Origin: Marasmius tenuissimus
Lineage: Eukaryota; Basidiomycota; Agaricomycetes; Agaricales; Marasmiaceae
Direction of reading: 5' to 3'
DNA length: 64,000 bases
Assembly: GCA_029532415.1 (NCBI GenBank)
Contig: JAQOTA010000001.1
Location: forward strand, 372,001 to 436,000
A program made the position numbers and the translations under genes. The notes beneath the pieces are model-generated. The model had not been told where the DNA came from, made no database searches, and saw only the letters and a program-made list of their open reading frames with translations. This document shows, one piece after another, positions 12,282-22,901 of the stretch. Position 1 is the first letter of the stretch, and the number at the start of each line of letters is the position of its first letter.

Positions 12282-12774
12282 TTCTAAGAACCCCATGGAA
12301 AAATCGTTGGAGTGGTAACGGTTCTACTTACAGTAACGATTTCGACATTTGTAACATCGGCCCGCGCTCGAGCACGGCAATTGGTTTGATTAGCCTTGTA
12401 CATTTAGATTGCTCGAATCTTTCCATCCATTCATTTCGCATTGCTGCCACTGCGCTGATAACAAAGGGGTGCCTCACATGTACATGGCTCATGGGGTCGT
12501 CTGATCCTCGGCAAGTCTCCGAAAATTGAGAAATGTCAAGAAGTTTTGGATCATCTGAGGATGAACGTGTCGATTTGAGCTTCTCATCGTTCCAACATCT
12601 GCCATCAGAAATCAGCACTCCCATGTCAATGAACTATTTCTGTTCACACTCACACATGTTGACGTTGACAGGCGCCCGAAGTTTACTCCTCGTATTGTAT
12701 TCATTCATATAAAGATATGCTTGGAACGGCTAAACGAGACTGTGGCCCTGCGTAGGTTGTCGCTTTCCCCTATC

Positions 12775-14178
12775 ATGATCGACACCAGCGACCCTTTGGT
12801 CCAGATTAAAAGTGAGTATCATTCAGGTGCTTCATTCACGATGACAGGCTGACGCCACATTTCAACCCATCTCAGTAACCGAGTCGGTGTGCGGCTTCGT
12901 CGCAATATGCTCGACAGCGTATCGATTGTATATTCGGAAAGGGAAATGGTGGATTGACGATGTTAGTAGCCATGCTGAACATTGCCCGAGAGCGACCACT
13001 GATCACACTTTACTACTTCCAGGCTTGGGCGGCGTTTGCTCTAGTTACGCTACTTGCTCAGATAGGGGCAGTATTCATGCATGTCAAGAATCCAGGTGAG
13101 TTCTATCGAGTCGCCGCTTTCATGTCTCCTCGCTTCGAACAGGACTGACTTGAACGGTTCCAATTAGCCGATGTCTCCAAGTTGACTCGAATCGCGGCAT
13201 ACTACCTTATGGCAATTACGTTCTACTGTGTTATCTGGTAATCATGTCGCCTCCTCCTTTCCTCCTTTCCCTCAGCTAAAGGTTTACTTGCAGGGCATCG
13301 CGGATATCCATTATATATAGCATTATTCGAATCGACCCAAACTCATCACGTCGCAAGATATACGTTGGCGTCTCATATGTGTACTTTCTCGTTCTCCTCG
13401 TCCTGACCGCTCAACTGTTTTGGGTGTGCGAGCCCGAACCCGGGTGGAAAGATACGACAAGTCCGCAGTGTCATCTCACACCACAGGTGGCCATTTTCCA
13501 ACTTGTCAGTGAGTATATTTTCGGGCGATCTTCTTAATTTCGGCTTCTGACTTGGTAATTTGGAACAGCCGATATCCTCGCAGACTCTTTCTTACTCTAC
13601 GCCCCCGTGAGGGTATTTATGCACATCCGGGACAAAGCACTCCGTAGGAAACTCGTGATCATCTTCTCGACCTGCCTCATTACCACTATCGTGAGTAATC
13701 AGCCTCGCTTCTTCGGAATGGCAGGCTGACCTCGTATCAGGTTTCTCTCGTACATGCAGCCTACATTCTGACTACAGGTGGAATCCCCGTCATCATTTCC
13801 GCCCTAGTCGAAGATTGCGTATCGCTCATGGTGGCGAACCTCGTCGTCATCGTCACTGCTCTTCTCCGTGCCGGTGTTGGTGACAAGGATGAGATTCCCG
13901 CGCCAGCCAAGTCGTCCGCAGTGTCCTCGGCTGTCAAGTATACAGCTAGAAAGCTTGGGATCAGCGAGGCAGGGGGTTCTGGCGAGTTTTTGGCGGAGCA
14001 CGCTGATGCTGAAGCGTCCTTAGGGAAGTCCACGGATAACGTTGCATCTGAGCCCATTGTTTTGAACTCGCTGAATAAAAACGGGGCTGCAACGCCCACT
14101 CAAACCGGCGTGAACGGCTTTGGGGATGTAGGAAAGCATGATTTAGACTCCAGGGATCATGCTGGAAGGATAGTTTGA
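12775..14178 (+). CDS. Seven-helix fungal membrane protein, copy 2
   Basis: Paralogue of 3026-4292 with the same exon layout: MIDTSDPLVQIK / ESVCGFVAICSTAYRLYIRKG / AWAAFALVTLLAQIG...HVKNP / SKLTRIAAYYLMAITFYCVIW / ASRISIIYSIIRID...LFWVCEPEPGWKD / ADILADSFLLYAPVRVFMH / GGIPVIISALVEDC. All introns are GT-AG and 50-75 nt long, including GTGAGT at the site where copy 1 uses GC. It differs in a hydrophilic C-terminal tail of about 90 residues after the last helix, where the other copies have about 25. A cytoplasmic signalling tail is possible. The frame is open and looks functional. It lies downstream of the DUF2235 gene on the same strand, about 500 bp away. Confidence 0.8.
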
Positions 14179-14331
14179 AAGTTCTCGGCCTTGCTCTCGC
14201 TCTGTACTTATAAAGTAAAACAAGATGTATGCTGTAAACTTGAGGTAGCTTGAACCTCAAAAACATCCATCGGTTCTTCTCCATAATGAAACCAGACGAG
14301 CAGAAACAATAGATTCAGTTGCCAATTTCCA

Positions 14332-14405
14332 TGATTCGACCCAGGCTCGAACTGGGGACCTTCTGTGTGTTAGACAGATGCGATAACCAACTACGCCATC
14401 GAACC
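14332..14405 (-). tRNA. tRNA-Val: tRNA-Val(AAC)
   Basis: The reverse complement folds as a 74-nt tRNA without intron. The acceptor stem GGTTCGA pairs with TCGAATC, with A as discriminator. The D arm contains AGTTGGTTA, the anticodon stem TCTGT/ACAGA closes loop CTAACAC (anticodon AAC), and the T arm CCCAG-TTCGAGC-CTGGG is complete. AAC reads GTT, and also GTC after conversion of A34 to inosine. It lies 154 bp beyond the stop of the upstream membrane protein gene. Confidence 0.95.
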
Positions 14406-16528
14406 ATACAAGCAACGCAACGTTGGGAATGCTATACTTGAGGCGCTGCACAAGTACAGTGTTTATCATCAGTCTCTGTTCCTGGCTGGGTTCTTGAAGA
14501 GGGTTGGGCTATCCACTAACACTCATCGCAAACATCGCCTTGAAAGCTTTGCAGGCTCAGTTGTAGTAGTATTCTTGTCTCAACTCCCGCATTCGCCACA
14601 CGGCGCCCAAACGAAGCAGGCAGAGCTGTGTATCCACAGCTGAGACGCTATGACTATTCAGGAGTACTTGCTAGGAGTCAGGATTGAAAGTGATGTGCGT
14701 TGCCGAGCCCTATTTCGGAGAAAGCAGATCATGAGATGACAGTGGTCCAGCAGTGGTCACGAAGTAGTTGCCAGAAGAAATGTCCTCGATAGCGCCAAGC
14801 AAAGAGACTTTGCTGATTAGCGTGACTCCAAGTGTACGGGCTATAGATGCTGTGCCAAAGGACGCCAGACCATCAACGGGTGAGCTGGTGGTCGTGGATG
14901 AAGGACATGGGCGCCCTTTGAGCGCCGGAGCATCACATACGTCACGTCTGTTACCAACGTGACAATCCTGTCTTGATGCAGACCCGCGAGCACCATCGGT
15001 CAATTGTCTTGGGTATTTTCACTCTCAGGCCTGGAGCAAAGGAGCTCTCTATAGACAGCATATGGCACAAGCATGCTATTGAGATTCGCACGCTGAAGAA
15101 TTGGACAAGAGTCGAGCCTCAGTGAGTTGAAATCTGCCCTTTTATCTCGTGAATTTTGGGGTACCCGATGTTTGAAGAATGGCTCGTGCACCCGGTGAGA
15201 TTCGGAAGATCATGACTCTCAAGATGGTTCTCATGCGCTCGTTCCCACCAGTTGCGCCCCATAACCATGCTCCATTCTTCTAGGCCGAAGGCTGCTCTTT
15301 GCCTTCACGATTCCCGCTTGCCCTTGCCCCGATAATCGAGATCATGGAATGTTATGCCTTCGAGTCGACGGATCATCCTCATCACAGGCCTGGGATCATG
15401 AATCTTCTCGTAACATGCTTGGCCGTTCTGAAGTGTAGAAATTGAGTCAGGAAGTTGTAGCTGGGAAGGATAGAAGCAATAGTGGGTGATGAAGGGAGGA
15501 GCCATAGGTGGCGTAACTGGGTCGAAAGTGCGTGTTTACGGGTCATAGTCTTTCGTGCACTCACGACACACATGCACAGAACAGAGCAACGCGAAGCGAG
15601 ACACTAGACACAACGGTCAAGATCCTCCGTCACAAGACCCAGCCTTCTGTGGCTTTGTCTTGACGACATGGGTATTCGCGTTCTCTTGACATTCGATGGC
15701 TCGTTCGAATCTTGATCCTCATCGACAGCAGCATCCTTCATCATGTATCTGTAACCCCGAGGGTAGAAGATGATGCCTTAAATCACGTAGCGAGCGCTCT
15801 TACGTCTTCCACTCTCCCCCCTGCTTGGGCTCGCAGCCACCGGAACAAACTTCACCATCCTAATCCTTAGGCTGGAAAAAGAACGAAGGCCGGCCTCAGA
15901 ATCCTCCCCGAGTAACCACCAATGACCTGTCTGATGGGTCCCGTTGACATTCGTTTCTCTCGTATACTTCAGACGCTCGTATTCTGGTTCTGCATCGCTT
16001 CGAGACCTTAGCCATCTTTTTTGCCAGGAGGATGTTAAGGATGCGCAGTCGAAAGAGGTTATTGGAAATGAACGTATCTTGAGGTACGTGTTGTATCCTA
16101 CGTTCAGGCTCTGCTCTGTTCTGTTATCTCATTCACACCGTGACTCACATAACCCGTTAGTAGTAGGCGCCATGGCCGTGAAAGGACCGGCGAGAGTATG
16201 TTATTGGAAGCACCAAGAATATCGCTCGCCCCAGGATGTCAAGAAGTCAAACCCAAGAAGGCATCTGCTCAAAAAGGCGGCCTCTTGTTTGAGATACGAT
16301 CCAGGACTATTATGTGCCAGTCCGATTGGGTCACAGTACTCGACCTTTCACAGGCCTGACATTGAGAGTCCCAAATTATGCCATGTGTACACAATTCAGA
16401 GTACAGAAAAGACGCGTACCTATAACGCGCCTCGCAACTAGACGACACACGATCACGTGGTCTTCGGGTGGCTTTGCATTGTCGGACCGGAGTCTTGAAA
16501 GCTTGAGCCAGTTTCTTTCTTCACCACC
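14406..16528. other. Intergenic stretch without a supportable gene
   Basis: Apart from the repeat copy at about 14755-15000, the 2.1 kb shows no protein I recognise. The longest frame (15944-16441 plus, 165 codons) has no ATG start and unremarkable composition. Confidence 0.5.
14755..15000 (-). repeat. Dispersed repeat family, copy C (fragment)
   Basis: Matches about 35213-35445, strongest over 14860-15000 (ACATCACATACGTCACGT and GTTACCA blocks). On the minus strand both copies read CHxGNxRDVCDxxALKxRxC, the N-terminal part of the 222-codon frame of copy B. The match weakens toward 14755. Confidence 0.55.
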
Positions 16529-17804
16529 ATGACTGAAATAGGCTACGAAACGTCACTCCTCAAGAGGATCATTCTCACTCAGAAACAGGTGAGTTTTCCT
16601 AACTCCCTCTCTCTCAGCTCCTCCCCAATTCTTTCCCTTCAAACCAGACAATCGAGAACCTTGAAAGAGAATCTACCCAATTATGCGCCGCTCTTCGAGT
16701 TTTCGTCGACGAGACTTCCAATACCAAGTCTCATATGGATGAAACAATCTACTAAGAGACTTCAGAGGAGCTAGAAATTGAGGAACTCTTTGAGCCCTCG
16801 AACCTCTCCAGTGACCGGTTGATCAGTGGCACCCCCGGTCATTTAAATGGCGAGGCATTAACCAGCAGCCAAATCAAAGAGGATGAAAGTTCCTCCTCGG
16901 AGTCTAAGAAATTGGAGGAGTAAGATGAAGATGAAGGCTCCATATTCGCGCCAATATGGTCACAAGACCTCTACCGGTGTCCACTCTGCGACTGGGAGAT
17001 CCTCGAAAGGGAGTGTCAAGGATGTGGGTATGATTACTCGAGCTACGTGCGTTCTTTTATATTTCATTCCCATTAATAGGCTATAACCTCCAACCCAGAT
17101 TTGTGAAGAAGCTCCTGAAGGTTGCGAGCTCGACCAGGATAGCACCTCCTTTTATCTTGACAACAACAACTATCTTCTCCCGACCAAACGCAGTACTACA
17201 CCTTTTGTTGAGCTAGACCCCGTTCGTTTTCGCCCGGATACCGTAGCGTATGGCTACGAGGAACGTCTAGAGGAGTACAAAGCCCTTCTTGAGCGTGGCG
17301 CTACTCGGTTGATGTGCAGAACGTTCGGGTTCTCCTGCTCCCCGTAATCGGGTATTATTTTCGACATGACTAACATTGAGGAGCTCACAGACGCTTGGGC
17401 TGGGAAGGCTATTCTAGCCAAGAAATGTCACTCCTGGAAGGTATCCTTAGGACGAGAGATTCGTCTGGATCCCGGTGATCTTGATGGGTCTGTCTACATT
17501 GAAGATATTCTCGAGGAAGCTCTTTCACTGTATCCCGCAGAGCACTCATCCCCGATAGCCTGGGACACGGAAGAGCTCGAATGCGGCTATTAGCACACTA
17601 GTGCATTCCAGTACAATGTCACGGATAGCGAAGAGGAGATCATTGAGGACAATGGGCCAGTTGATGGAAACACCAACAATAGAGTCAATATTCTGGTATG
17701 GCAACCTCGGATTGGCCACCCGTAGTACCTGCTGGACTCTGCTGTGCTTCCATCGTTGTATGATATCATTGCCCTTTGCCCTATCTTACTCACGTAGCTC
17801 CATA
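16529..17804 (+). pseudogene. 5' part of a broken zinc-ribbon-like gene
   Basis: A possible start MTEIGYETSLLKRIILTQKQ is followed by a GTGAGT...CCAG intron and then one continuous frame of about 1.1 kb. It reads TIENLERESTQL, then an acidic linker, then LYRCPLCDWEILERECQGCGYDY (two CxxC pairs, zinc-ribbon-like), then LLERGATRLMCRTFGFSC and HSWKVSLGREIRLDP. The frame is kept but interrupted by at least five stops (near 16774, 16921, 17346, 17591 and 17726). All stops are TAA or TAG and could come from single C-to-T or G-to-A changes. Introns around the stops were tried, for example GTAATC...CACAG at 17346, but they do not restore phase. The hAT-like element at 17813 separates this part from the 3' part at 29577-29935. 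I believe similar proteins exist in other Agaricomycetes but cannot name the family securely. Confidence 0.6.
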
Positions 17805-17812
17805 ACCCTTTA
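17805..17812. repeat. 8-bp target site duplication, left copy
   Basis: ACCCTTTA directly precedes the terminal inverted repeat at 17813 and is repeated exactly at 29358-29365 after the right end. Length 8 is the hallmark of hAT insertions. Confidence 0.85.
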
Positions 17813-18368
17813 TAGTGATGTCAGGGCAGGGCATTTGCCCTGGAATCCTGCCTTGCCTCACCCAGGGCTGACTTGCCCTGCCCTGCCCTGAGTGAGGGCG
17901 GAGCGCGAGGGCTTGGGTTTTGGATTGCCCTAGCCCAGGGCAGATTGTCTTGAGAGAGTAGCCAGATGTGGGCACAAGTGGGTCACCAAGACCTCTGTCA
18001 GGCTACCGGTGTGGTAGGGCCTAATGGCCTACTCTCCGATTTTCGTTTTCTGATCATTTTGGCTTGATTCTGCTTATTTCGGCTTAATTCTGTTTCTTTC
18101 TGCTTTCCGTCACATGCTCATGTTTTTGCTTTTAGTCAAAACTCAAAACAAATCCAAAATCATTACTTCTTACTTACAATCTACCTCGCGCCACTCCAGT
18201 CTCTCAATTCCTCCCTCTTTGTTGTCCATGCACCGCTTGCAGGAAGTCCCTCACCCCGTCTGTGCCATGAGGCTTGGTTGACCTCAAAATAGCTGCTGCA
18301 ACATACGGATTGGATTGGGAACTTGTGCTGACAAGAGTAAGATCATACCTTTGACTTTTCAATGGCCA

Positions 18369-18373
18369 CTTTC
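18369..18373. repeat. 5-bp target duplication of the LTR retrotransposon, left copy
   Basis: CTTTC directly precedes the LTR at 18374 and is repeated at 25621-25625 right after the other LTR, as expected for Ty3-type integrases. Confidence 0.9.
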
Positions 18374-18973
18374 TGATATGGTAGGGCACGGCTAGTGTCC
18401 TCTCAAGTCACTCTTTCAAGCGAGGGCGAGGTTCGAAGGTCGAGAATCAAGGGTCAAGTGTCGAGGGTCGGAGGTCAAGTGTCAGAGGTCGAAGGTCAAG
18501 TGTCGAAGGTCGAAGGTCAAGTGTCAAAGGTCGGGTGTCGAAGGTCAAGTGTCGAAGGTCGAGGTTCACGATGGGCTTTTACTGGTGTATTAACCAAGTT
18601 GTTAAGCTAAGGAAAGGTTGTATGTACATTGGGCTTATATACTGGAATCTGTCTAGGTCCGGAGTCGCTCTGAGTCGTGCTGAGTCGCAGGCGTGTGAGT
18701 CGATTGTAGTTGGACTGAGTTGTCGTGGGAGTGGCTGCGACTGTCGTGTGAGTCGTTGCGGCTGTTCGTGTATTATGACTCGGGGTGGCATGTGGGGATG
18801 TCTGCTGGGCATGGTCTGGAGCTGTGGTCTGGATGCATAGCTCCACTTACTCCGCGGAGTCGTCTATAGAGATGTTTTGAATGAGTGGGAAAGGTGGCAA
18901 GGGATAGGTGAGTGGGGTGGGGAGAGGCGTCTATATGGGCGTTTGTTGATGAGGATAGAGGTGAATCGTAACA
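18374..18973 (-). repeat. 3' LTR (600 bp)
   Basis: Runs from TGATATGG to CGTAACA on the plus strand. It repeats at 25021-25620 without any difference that I could see. On the sense (minus) strand it begins TGTTACG and ends CCATATCA. It contains five 21-bp tandem units at 18452-18563, downstream of the predicted transcript start. Confidence 0.95.
18452..18563. repeat. 21-bp tandem repeats within the LTR
   Basis: Five units of the form GGTCAAGTGTCGAAGGTCGAA follow each other with a few substitutions. The same array lies in the other LTR at 25099-25210. With the predicted start site these repeats fall in the transcribed R-U5 part, so they would be in the RNA leader. Frames through them are low-complexity shadows. 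Confidence 0.8.
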
Positions 18974-18976
18974 GTA

Positions 18977-18986
18977 CCCCCCTCTT
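18977..18986 (-). other. Polypurine tract of the retrotransposon
   Basis: AAGAGGGGGG on the minus strand ends 3 bases before the 3' LTR and overlaps the pol stop codon (18985-18987). This is the expected place for the plus-strand primer of reverse transcription. Confidence 0.85.
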
Positions 18987-21900
18987 AAGACGTGTTTTCG
19001 CCTGGAACACGTTTATTCTGTTTGCTTCGTCTCTTTTCTGGTTCTCGAAATGCTGTGGGGTGTTTTGAGTGGAATTCCTCCACTGCCTCTCTTGCGTTCT
19101 CGAGATTTGATTTGGGTTCCCACGAGTCCTCTGTCTCTGGGAAATCTACCCATCGTACGAAGTATTCGATGGGGATGCGCCTGTCGTCGGGTTTCCTCGA
19201 GTCTAAGATTTGGTCCACCTCGTATTCCGTATCTTCCGGTATGAGTTCTGGTGTCTGTCCAGGGTAGTTGGGTCCATGTTCCTCTGTTTCCTTGAAGGGT
19301 TTGAGGAGAGATGCATGGAACACTGGGTGGATACGCCATTTCTTCGGAAGTTTAAGCCTGTATGTGACTGGTCCTAGCACCTCTGTAACCTCGAATGGGC
19401 CATATCGACGGTTTGCGAGCTTTGCTTTTGGCCTGGTCGTTTTAACGTTCTTTCCGTTTAGGGTTACGCTGTCTCCGACTGTAAACCCTTTGCCTTCCTT
19501 CATGTAGTCGTCATGGGTTTTCCGCATTCGCTCTGCTGTCAGGTTCAGACTTGACTGTATCTCTTGTCGTAGTTCTTCAAGTAGGCGGAGTCGCTCGTTC
19601 ACTGCTGGAACTCGGGATATGGGGTTTACTGATGGGAACATTTTGGGGAGGAATCCGTGAAGTATTTCGAAGGGGGATCGTTCTGTAGACGAGTGTATTC
19701 TGGCGTTGTGGCAGAACTCGGCATATGGCAGCCACCCAGCCCAGTCGTCCTGACGATAGTCGCAGTAAAGTCTAAGGAAGTTTTCCAATTCCTGGTTGTA
19801 CCGTTCAGATTCTCCGTCCGTCTGGGGGTGGTAGGCAGTGCTGAGTCCAGATTCTATTCCCAACTTTGTGTAGACACCCTTCATAACTTTGCCTGCGAAT
19901 TGTGGCCCTCGGTCTGAGATCATTTTATCCCATAGTCCAAAGCGTCGCCATACATTTTTGATAAGGAGGTCCACCGTGCCGTCGCTGTCAATGGTTTTGT
20001 TGCAGGGGATGAGTACTACTGCTTTGGACATTCTGTCGACCACAACTAGTATAGAGTCATGACCGTTGGAGAGAGGGAGGTCGGTGATGAAGTCGGCGGT
20101 TATTATGGAGAATGGTCTGGCGGGTGTTTCGTTTGGGATTAATGGTACATGGGTTGGGTTGTTGTCCGGTTTCGTTAGTTGGCACTTGGCACATCCCTCC
20201 ACATAATTTTTGACAAATGTGGACATTCCTGGCCACCAATATTCTCGCCCTAAGAGTTCGTACGTTTTAAAGCGTCCTGGGTGTCCTGCGATTGGGCTGT
20301 CGTGGTATTGTTTTACAAGGTCCCTTCGCAGTGCTTCGTCTGCTGGTACGTATACTTTTCCTCGGTATAGGATTAGGCCGTCCTCGTGCGTCCATTCTTG
20401 GAGTTGCTTTACGAGGTTTTTGGGTCCTCCTCGCAAGAGTGCTTCGAGGGCCTTGTGTACTTCGAGATCTCTCTTTGGCGAGTCCTTGATTCGTTGAAGA
20501 AGTTCTGGGTCTCCTAGGTCTAACACGGTCCCTTTCCTCAGGGCTTTGATACGGAAGAATGTGGAATCGAGTAATGTTCTGTCTTTGTTGTCGTTGTCTG
20601 TCCCCTGCTTATGGTCTGCTCTTCTCGATAAGGGGTCGCTTTTGTTTGTGGTTCCGGGTTTGTGGACCAGTTCAAAGTCAAATCTGGTGAGGAATAAGGC
20701 CCATCGGGCCTGTCGTTGGTTCAAGTTGCGGGCTGTACGGAAGTATTCAAGGTTTTTGTGGTCTGTCCAGATATCGATGCGTGCTGGTGCTCCCTCCAGG
20801 TAGTGTCTCCATGCTTCTAGTGCTCTGATGATCGCAAGTAACTCTTTGTCATGAATTTCATAGTTTCGTTCCGCTTCTGACAGTGATTTTGATAGGTATG
20901 CTGCTGGGTGCCATTTGCCGTCATCTCCTTGTTGTGAAAGTATCCCTCCTGTGGCGTAGTTGGAGGCATCAACTTCGAGTCGGAAGGGTTTCCCTATGTC
21001 TGGCATGATCAAGACGGGGGAGGTTAAGAAGGCTGCTTTTAGTTGAAGGAAGGCCCCCTCGCATTCAGTTGTCCATTCCCATGCATGTTCTTTTCTCGTG
21101 AGGTTGAATAGGGGATGTGCGACCGTTGAGAATCCTTCGATGAATCTGCGATAGAAGTTTCCAAACCCCAGGAATGCTTGGACCTCCTTTACTGATCGAG
21201 GTGTTGGCCATTCTGCTACTCCTGCAACTTTTACTGGGTCCATGGCTAATTTGTTGTGGGATACGATGAGTCCTAGGAACTCAACCGCTTCCTGTTCAAA
21301 CAAGCATTTTTCTGGTTTGGCATACAGATCCTTGTCTTTCAGCCTTTGTAGTACTTGTCGAACCAGTTTACGATGTTCGTCGAGGTTTTCGGTGAAGATT
21401 AGGATGTCATCCATATAAATGACGACTTTTCCTGTGTCGATGAGGTCCTTGAATGTTGCGTTCATCATGGCTTGGAAGGTGGCAGGGGAGTTGGTGAGGC
21501 CAAAGTACATGACTGTTGGTTCGTATAGCCCTCTGTTGGTTTTGAAGGCTGCCTTCCATTCATCCCCGTCTCGTATGCGTACGTTGTTGTATCCCCATCT
21601 TAGGTCGATTTTCGAGAACACTTTTGCCCCTTTTAGCTTGTCAACCAATTCTGATATTAGAGGGAGAGGGTACGCGTTTTTTACTGTGAACTCATTGAGA
21701 CGTCGATAATCTTGTACTGGTCGTAGACTGCCATCCTTTTTCTTTACAAAGAAGAATGGGCTTGAGTTGGGTGATTTGGATGGTCGAATGTATTCCTTCC
21801 TTAACTCTTCTTCGATGAATTTGTCCAGTTGGACCTGCTCCACTGGGGCCATGGGGTAGGTTTTCCCTGCTTGTGGTTTGAACTCTGGTTTTAGGTCGAT

Positions 21901-22023
21901 GGCATGATCCCATTCCCCCCTTTCCGGGAGTCTTTCAGATGTATTCTTGTCGAAAACATTCAGGAATTCGTGGTAGTGGTGAGGCACAATTTCCTCCTTA
22001 GTCTTTGTCTGGCGATCGTGATG
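18985..22023 (-). CDS. pol: Retrotransposon pol: RT-RNase H-integrase-chromodomain
   Basis: An uninterrupted frame of about 1010 codons after the TAA at 22024. The RT carries VVIYMDDILIF and FSKIDLRWGYNNVRI. An RNase H domain follows (LEVDASNYATGGILSQ). The integrase zinc finger is HxxxxAGHPG...CAKCQ, and the DDE core shows ITADFITDLP, SDRGPQFAG and HPQTDGESERYNQ with the conserved acidic residues. The last 60 residues (EYEVDQILDSRKPDDRR, YFVRWVDFPETEDSWEP) form a chromodomain, which in chromoviruses directs insertion to marked chromatin. The frame is the same as that of the protease upstream; one TAA separates them, so this part is translated only by read-through or is dead. No alternative ATG gives a natural start before the RT. 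Confidence 0.95.
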   Translation of the reverse strand, partial: HHDRQTKTKEEIVPHHYHEFLNVFDKNTSERLPERGEWDHAIDLKPEFKPQAGKTYPMAPVEQVQLDKFIEEELRKEYIRPSKSPNSSPFFFVKKKDGSLRPVQDYRRLNEFTVKNAYPLPLISELVDKLKGAKVFSKIDLRWGYNNVRIRDGDEWKAAFKTNRGLYEPTVMYFGLTNSPATFQAMMNATFKDLIDTGKVVIYMDDILIFTENLDEHRKLVRQVLQRLKDKDLYAKPEKCLFEQEAVEFLGLIVSHNKLAMDPVKVAGVAEWPTPRSVKEVQAFLGFGNFYRRFIEGFSTVAHPLFNLTRKEHAWEWTTECEGAFLQLKAAFLTSPVLIMPDIGKPFRLEVDASNYATGGILSQQGDDGKWHPAAYLSKSLSEAERNYEIHDKELLAIIRALEAWRHYLEGAPARIDIWTDHKNLEYFRTARNLNQRQARWALFLTRFDFELVHKPGTTNKSDPLSRRADHKQGTDNDNKDRTLLDSTFFRIKALRKGTVLDLGDPELLQRIKDSPKRDLEVHKALEALLRGGPKNLVKQLQEWTHEDGLILYRGKVYVPADEALRRDLVKQYHDSPIAGHPGRFKTYELLGREYWWPGMSTFVKNYVEGCAKCQLTKPDNNPTHVPLIPNETPARPFSIITADFITDLPLSNGHDSILVVVDRMSKAVVLIPCNKTIDSDGTVDLLIKNVWRRFGLWDKMISDRGPQFAGKVMKGVYTKLGIESGLSTAYHPQTDGESERYNQELENFLRLYCDYRQDDWAGWLPYAEFCHNARIHSSTERSPFEILHGFLPKMFPSVNPISRVPAVNERLRLLEELRQEIQSSLNLTAERMRKTHDDYMKEGKGFTVGDSVTLNGKNVKTTRPKAKLANRRYGPFEVTEVLGPVTYRLKLPKKWRIHPVFHASLLKPFKETEEHGPNYPGQTPELIPEDTEYEVDQILDSRKPDDRRIPIEYFVRWVDFPETEDSWEPKSNLENAREAVEEFHSKHPTAFREPEKRRSKQNKRVPGENTS

Positions 22024-22890
22024 TTACTCTTCTGCCAGTTGTTGGGATCTGGTGAAGGCTGCTCTAATCGCTCTTGGGGTCTCCTGGTATGTTTCTTCAT
22101 TTTCGCGAGGGATCTTTCCTAGTATCGATGCAATTGTTCGGCCTTCCCATTCCTCGGGGACCTGGAACCGTTCTTCCTCGTCTTCTGTGTACCGAACATG
22201 GGGAAGTTTCTTTGCTTCTTTTCTTTCTTCCATAAGCTGTCGAAGTTCTTCGTTCAAGGTAGGAGTATGGGAGTGTTCATGTTTGACCATCCTCCTACTG
22301 CCTGCTATTTTCTCCACAGGTTGTGGTTTTCCTGCCTTCTGGGTGTTGATGTTGACAATTGGTGGGTTCTTCAGGTCGCAGTCGTTTGGGCAGCGGTCTA
22401 GGCTGATAGCGTGTTTTTCCCAGTCGATGTTGGGGTTGTGCTTTTTTAACCAATCAGTTCCAAGTATCAAGTCGCTGTCTCCGATATCTGCAACGTAGAA
22501 TTCTATGTCTTCTGTGTGGTGACTCCCTTCACTGGCATGTATCCTCATGCGTTGCCTGGTACAGTATTTTACCCATCCCAGGGTGTTTTCCGAGCCATCT
22601 ACATTTCGGATTGGGAATGGTTGTGGTATTCGGGTTAGTGTGAAGTTGTGATTTCTGGCGAACCGATCGTTGATGAATATTCCTTCTGCTCCGCTATCTA
22701 GTAGCGCTTGAGCACCGATCTTTTTCCCTGTGACTTTGCCTATGAATTCAATCCTTAGAATGATGGGAGGAGTCCTTTCGTTTCTGGTGAGGGCGGGGAT
22801 CCTAACTTCACTCGGGTAGTTTGAATAGATATGCGTCGTGTTTGGCAAGTCGTAGGTACTTCTATTTACAACTCCCTCTGGCGGTGCGGC
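22024..22890 (-). CDS. Retrotransposon protease region of pol
   Basis: The frame contains the aspartic protease motif ALLDSGAEGIFI with flanking hydrophobic strands, and SDLILGTDWLKKHNP about 85 residues later, both typical of Ty3 proteases. It is in the -1 frame relative to gag and is open across the gag stop (22902-22904). It has no ATG near its start, so a Gag-Pol fusion by frameshifting is expected. It ends QLAEE followed by TAA at 22026-22024, then continues in the same frame as RT after 12 codons. Confidence 0.85.
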   Translation of the reverse strand, partial: AAPPEGVVNRSTYDLPNTTHIYSNYPSEVRIPALTRNERTPPIILRIEFIGKVTGKKIGAQALLDSGAEGIFINDRFARNHNFTLTRIPQPFPIRNVDGSENTLGWVKYCTRQRMRIHASEGSHHTEDIEFYVADIGDSDLILGTDWLKKHNPNIDWEKHAISLDRCPNDCDLKNPPIVNINTQKAGKPQPVEKIAGSRRMVKHEHSHTPTLNEELRQLMEERKEAKKLPHVRYTEDEEERFQVPEEWEGRTIASILGKIPRENEETYQETPRAIRAAFTRSQQLAEE

Positions 22891-22901
22891 AGGGGAGTGG
22901 A

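Noticed and set aside
15944..16441. 165-codon plus frame
   Set aside because: No ATG start and no recognisable motif; lies in repeat-rich intergenic DNA.
17340..17395. A 47-nt intron (GTAATC...CACAG) to remove a stop in the zinc-ribbon-like gene
   Set aside because: Splice signals look good, including a branch-like TGACTAAC, but joining the flanks gives the wrong phase, so the stop was kept as a lesion.
18452..18563. Direct repeats considered as a CRISPR-like array
   Set aside because: Units are contiguous without unique spacers, lie in an LTR, and the genome is eukaryotic.
18395..18846. Several frames in the LTR, repeated at 25042-25493
   Set aside because: They are identical in both LTRs, low in complexity (tandem repeats) and lie in regulatory sequence.
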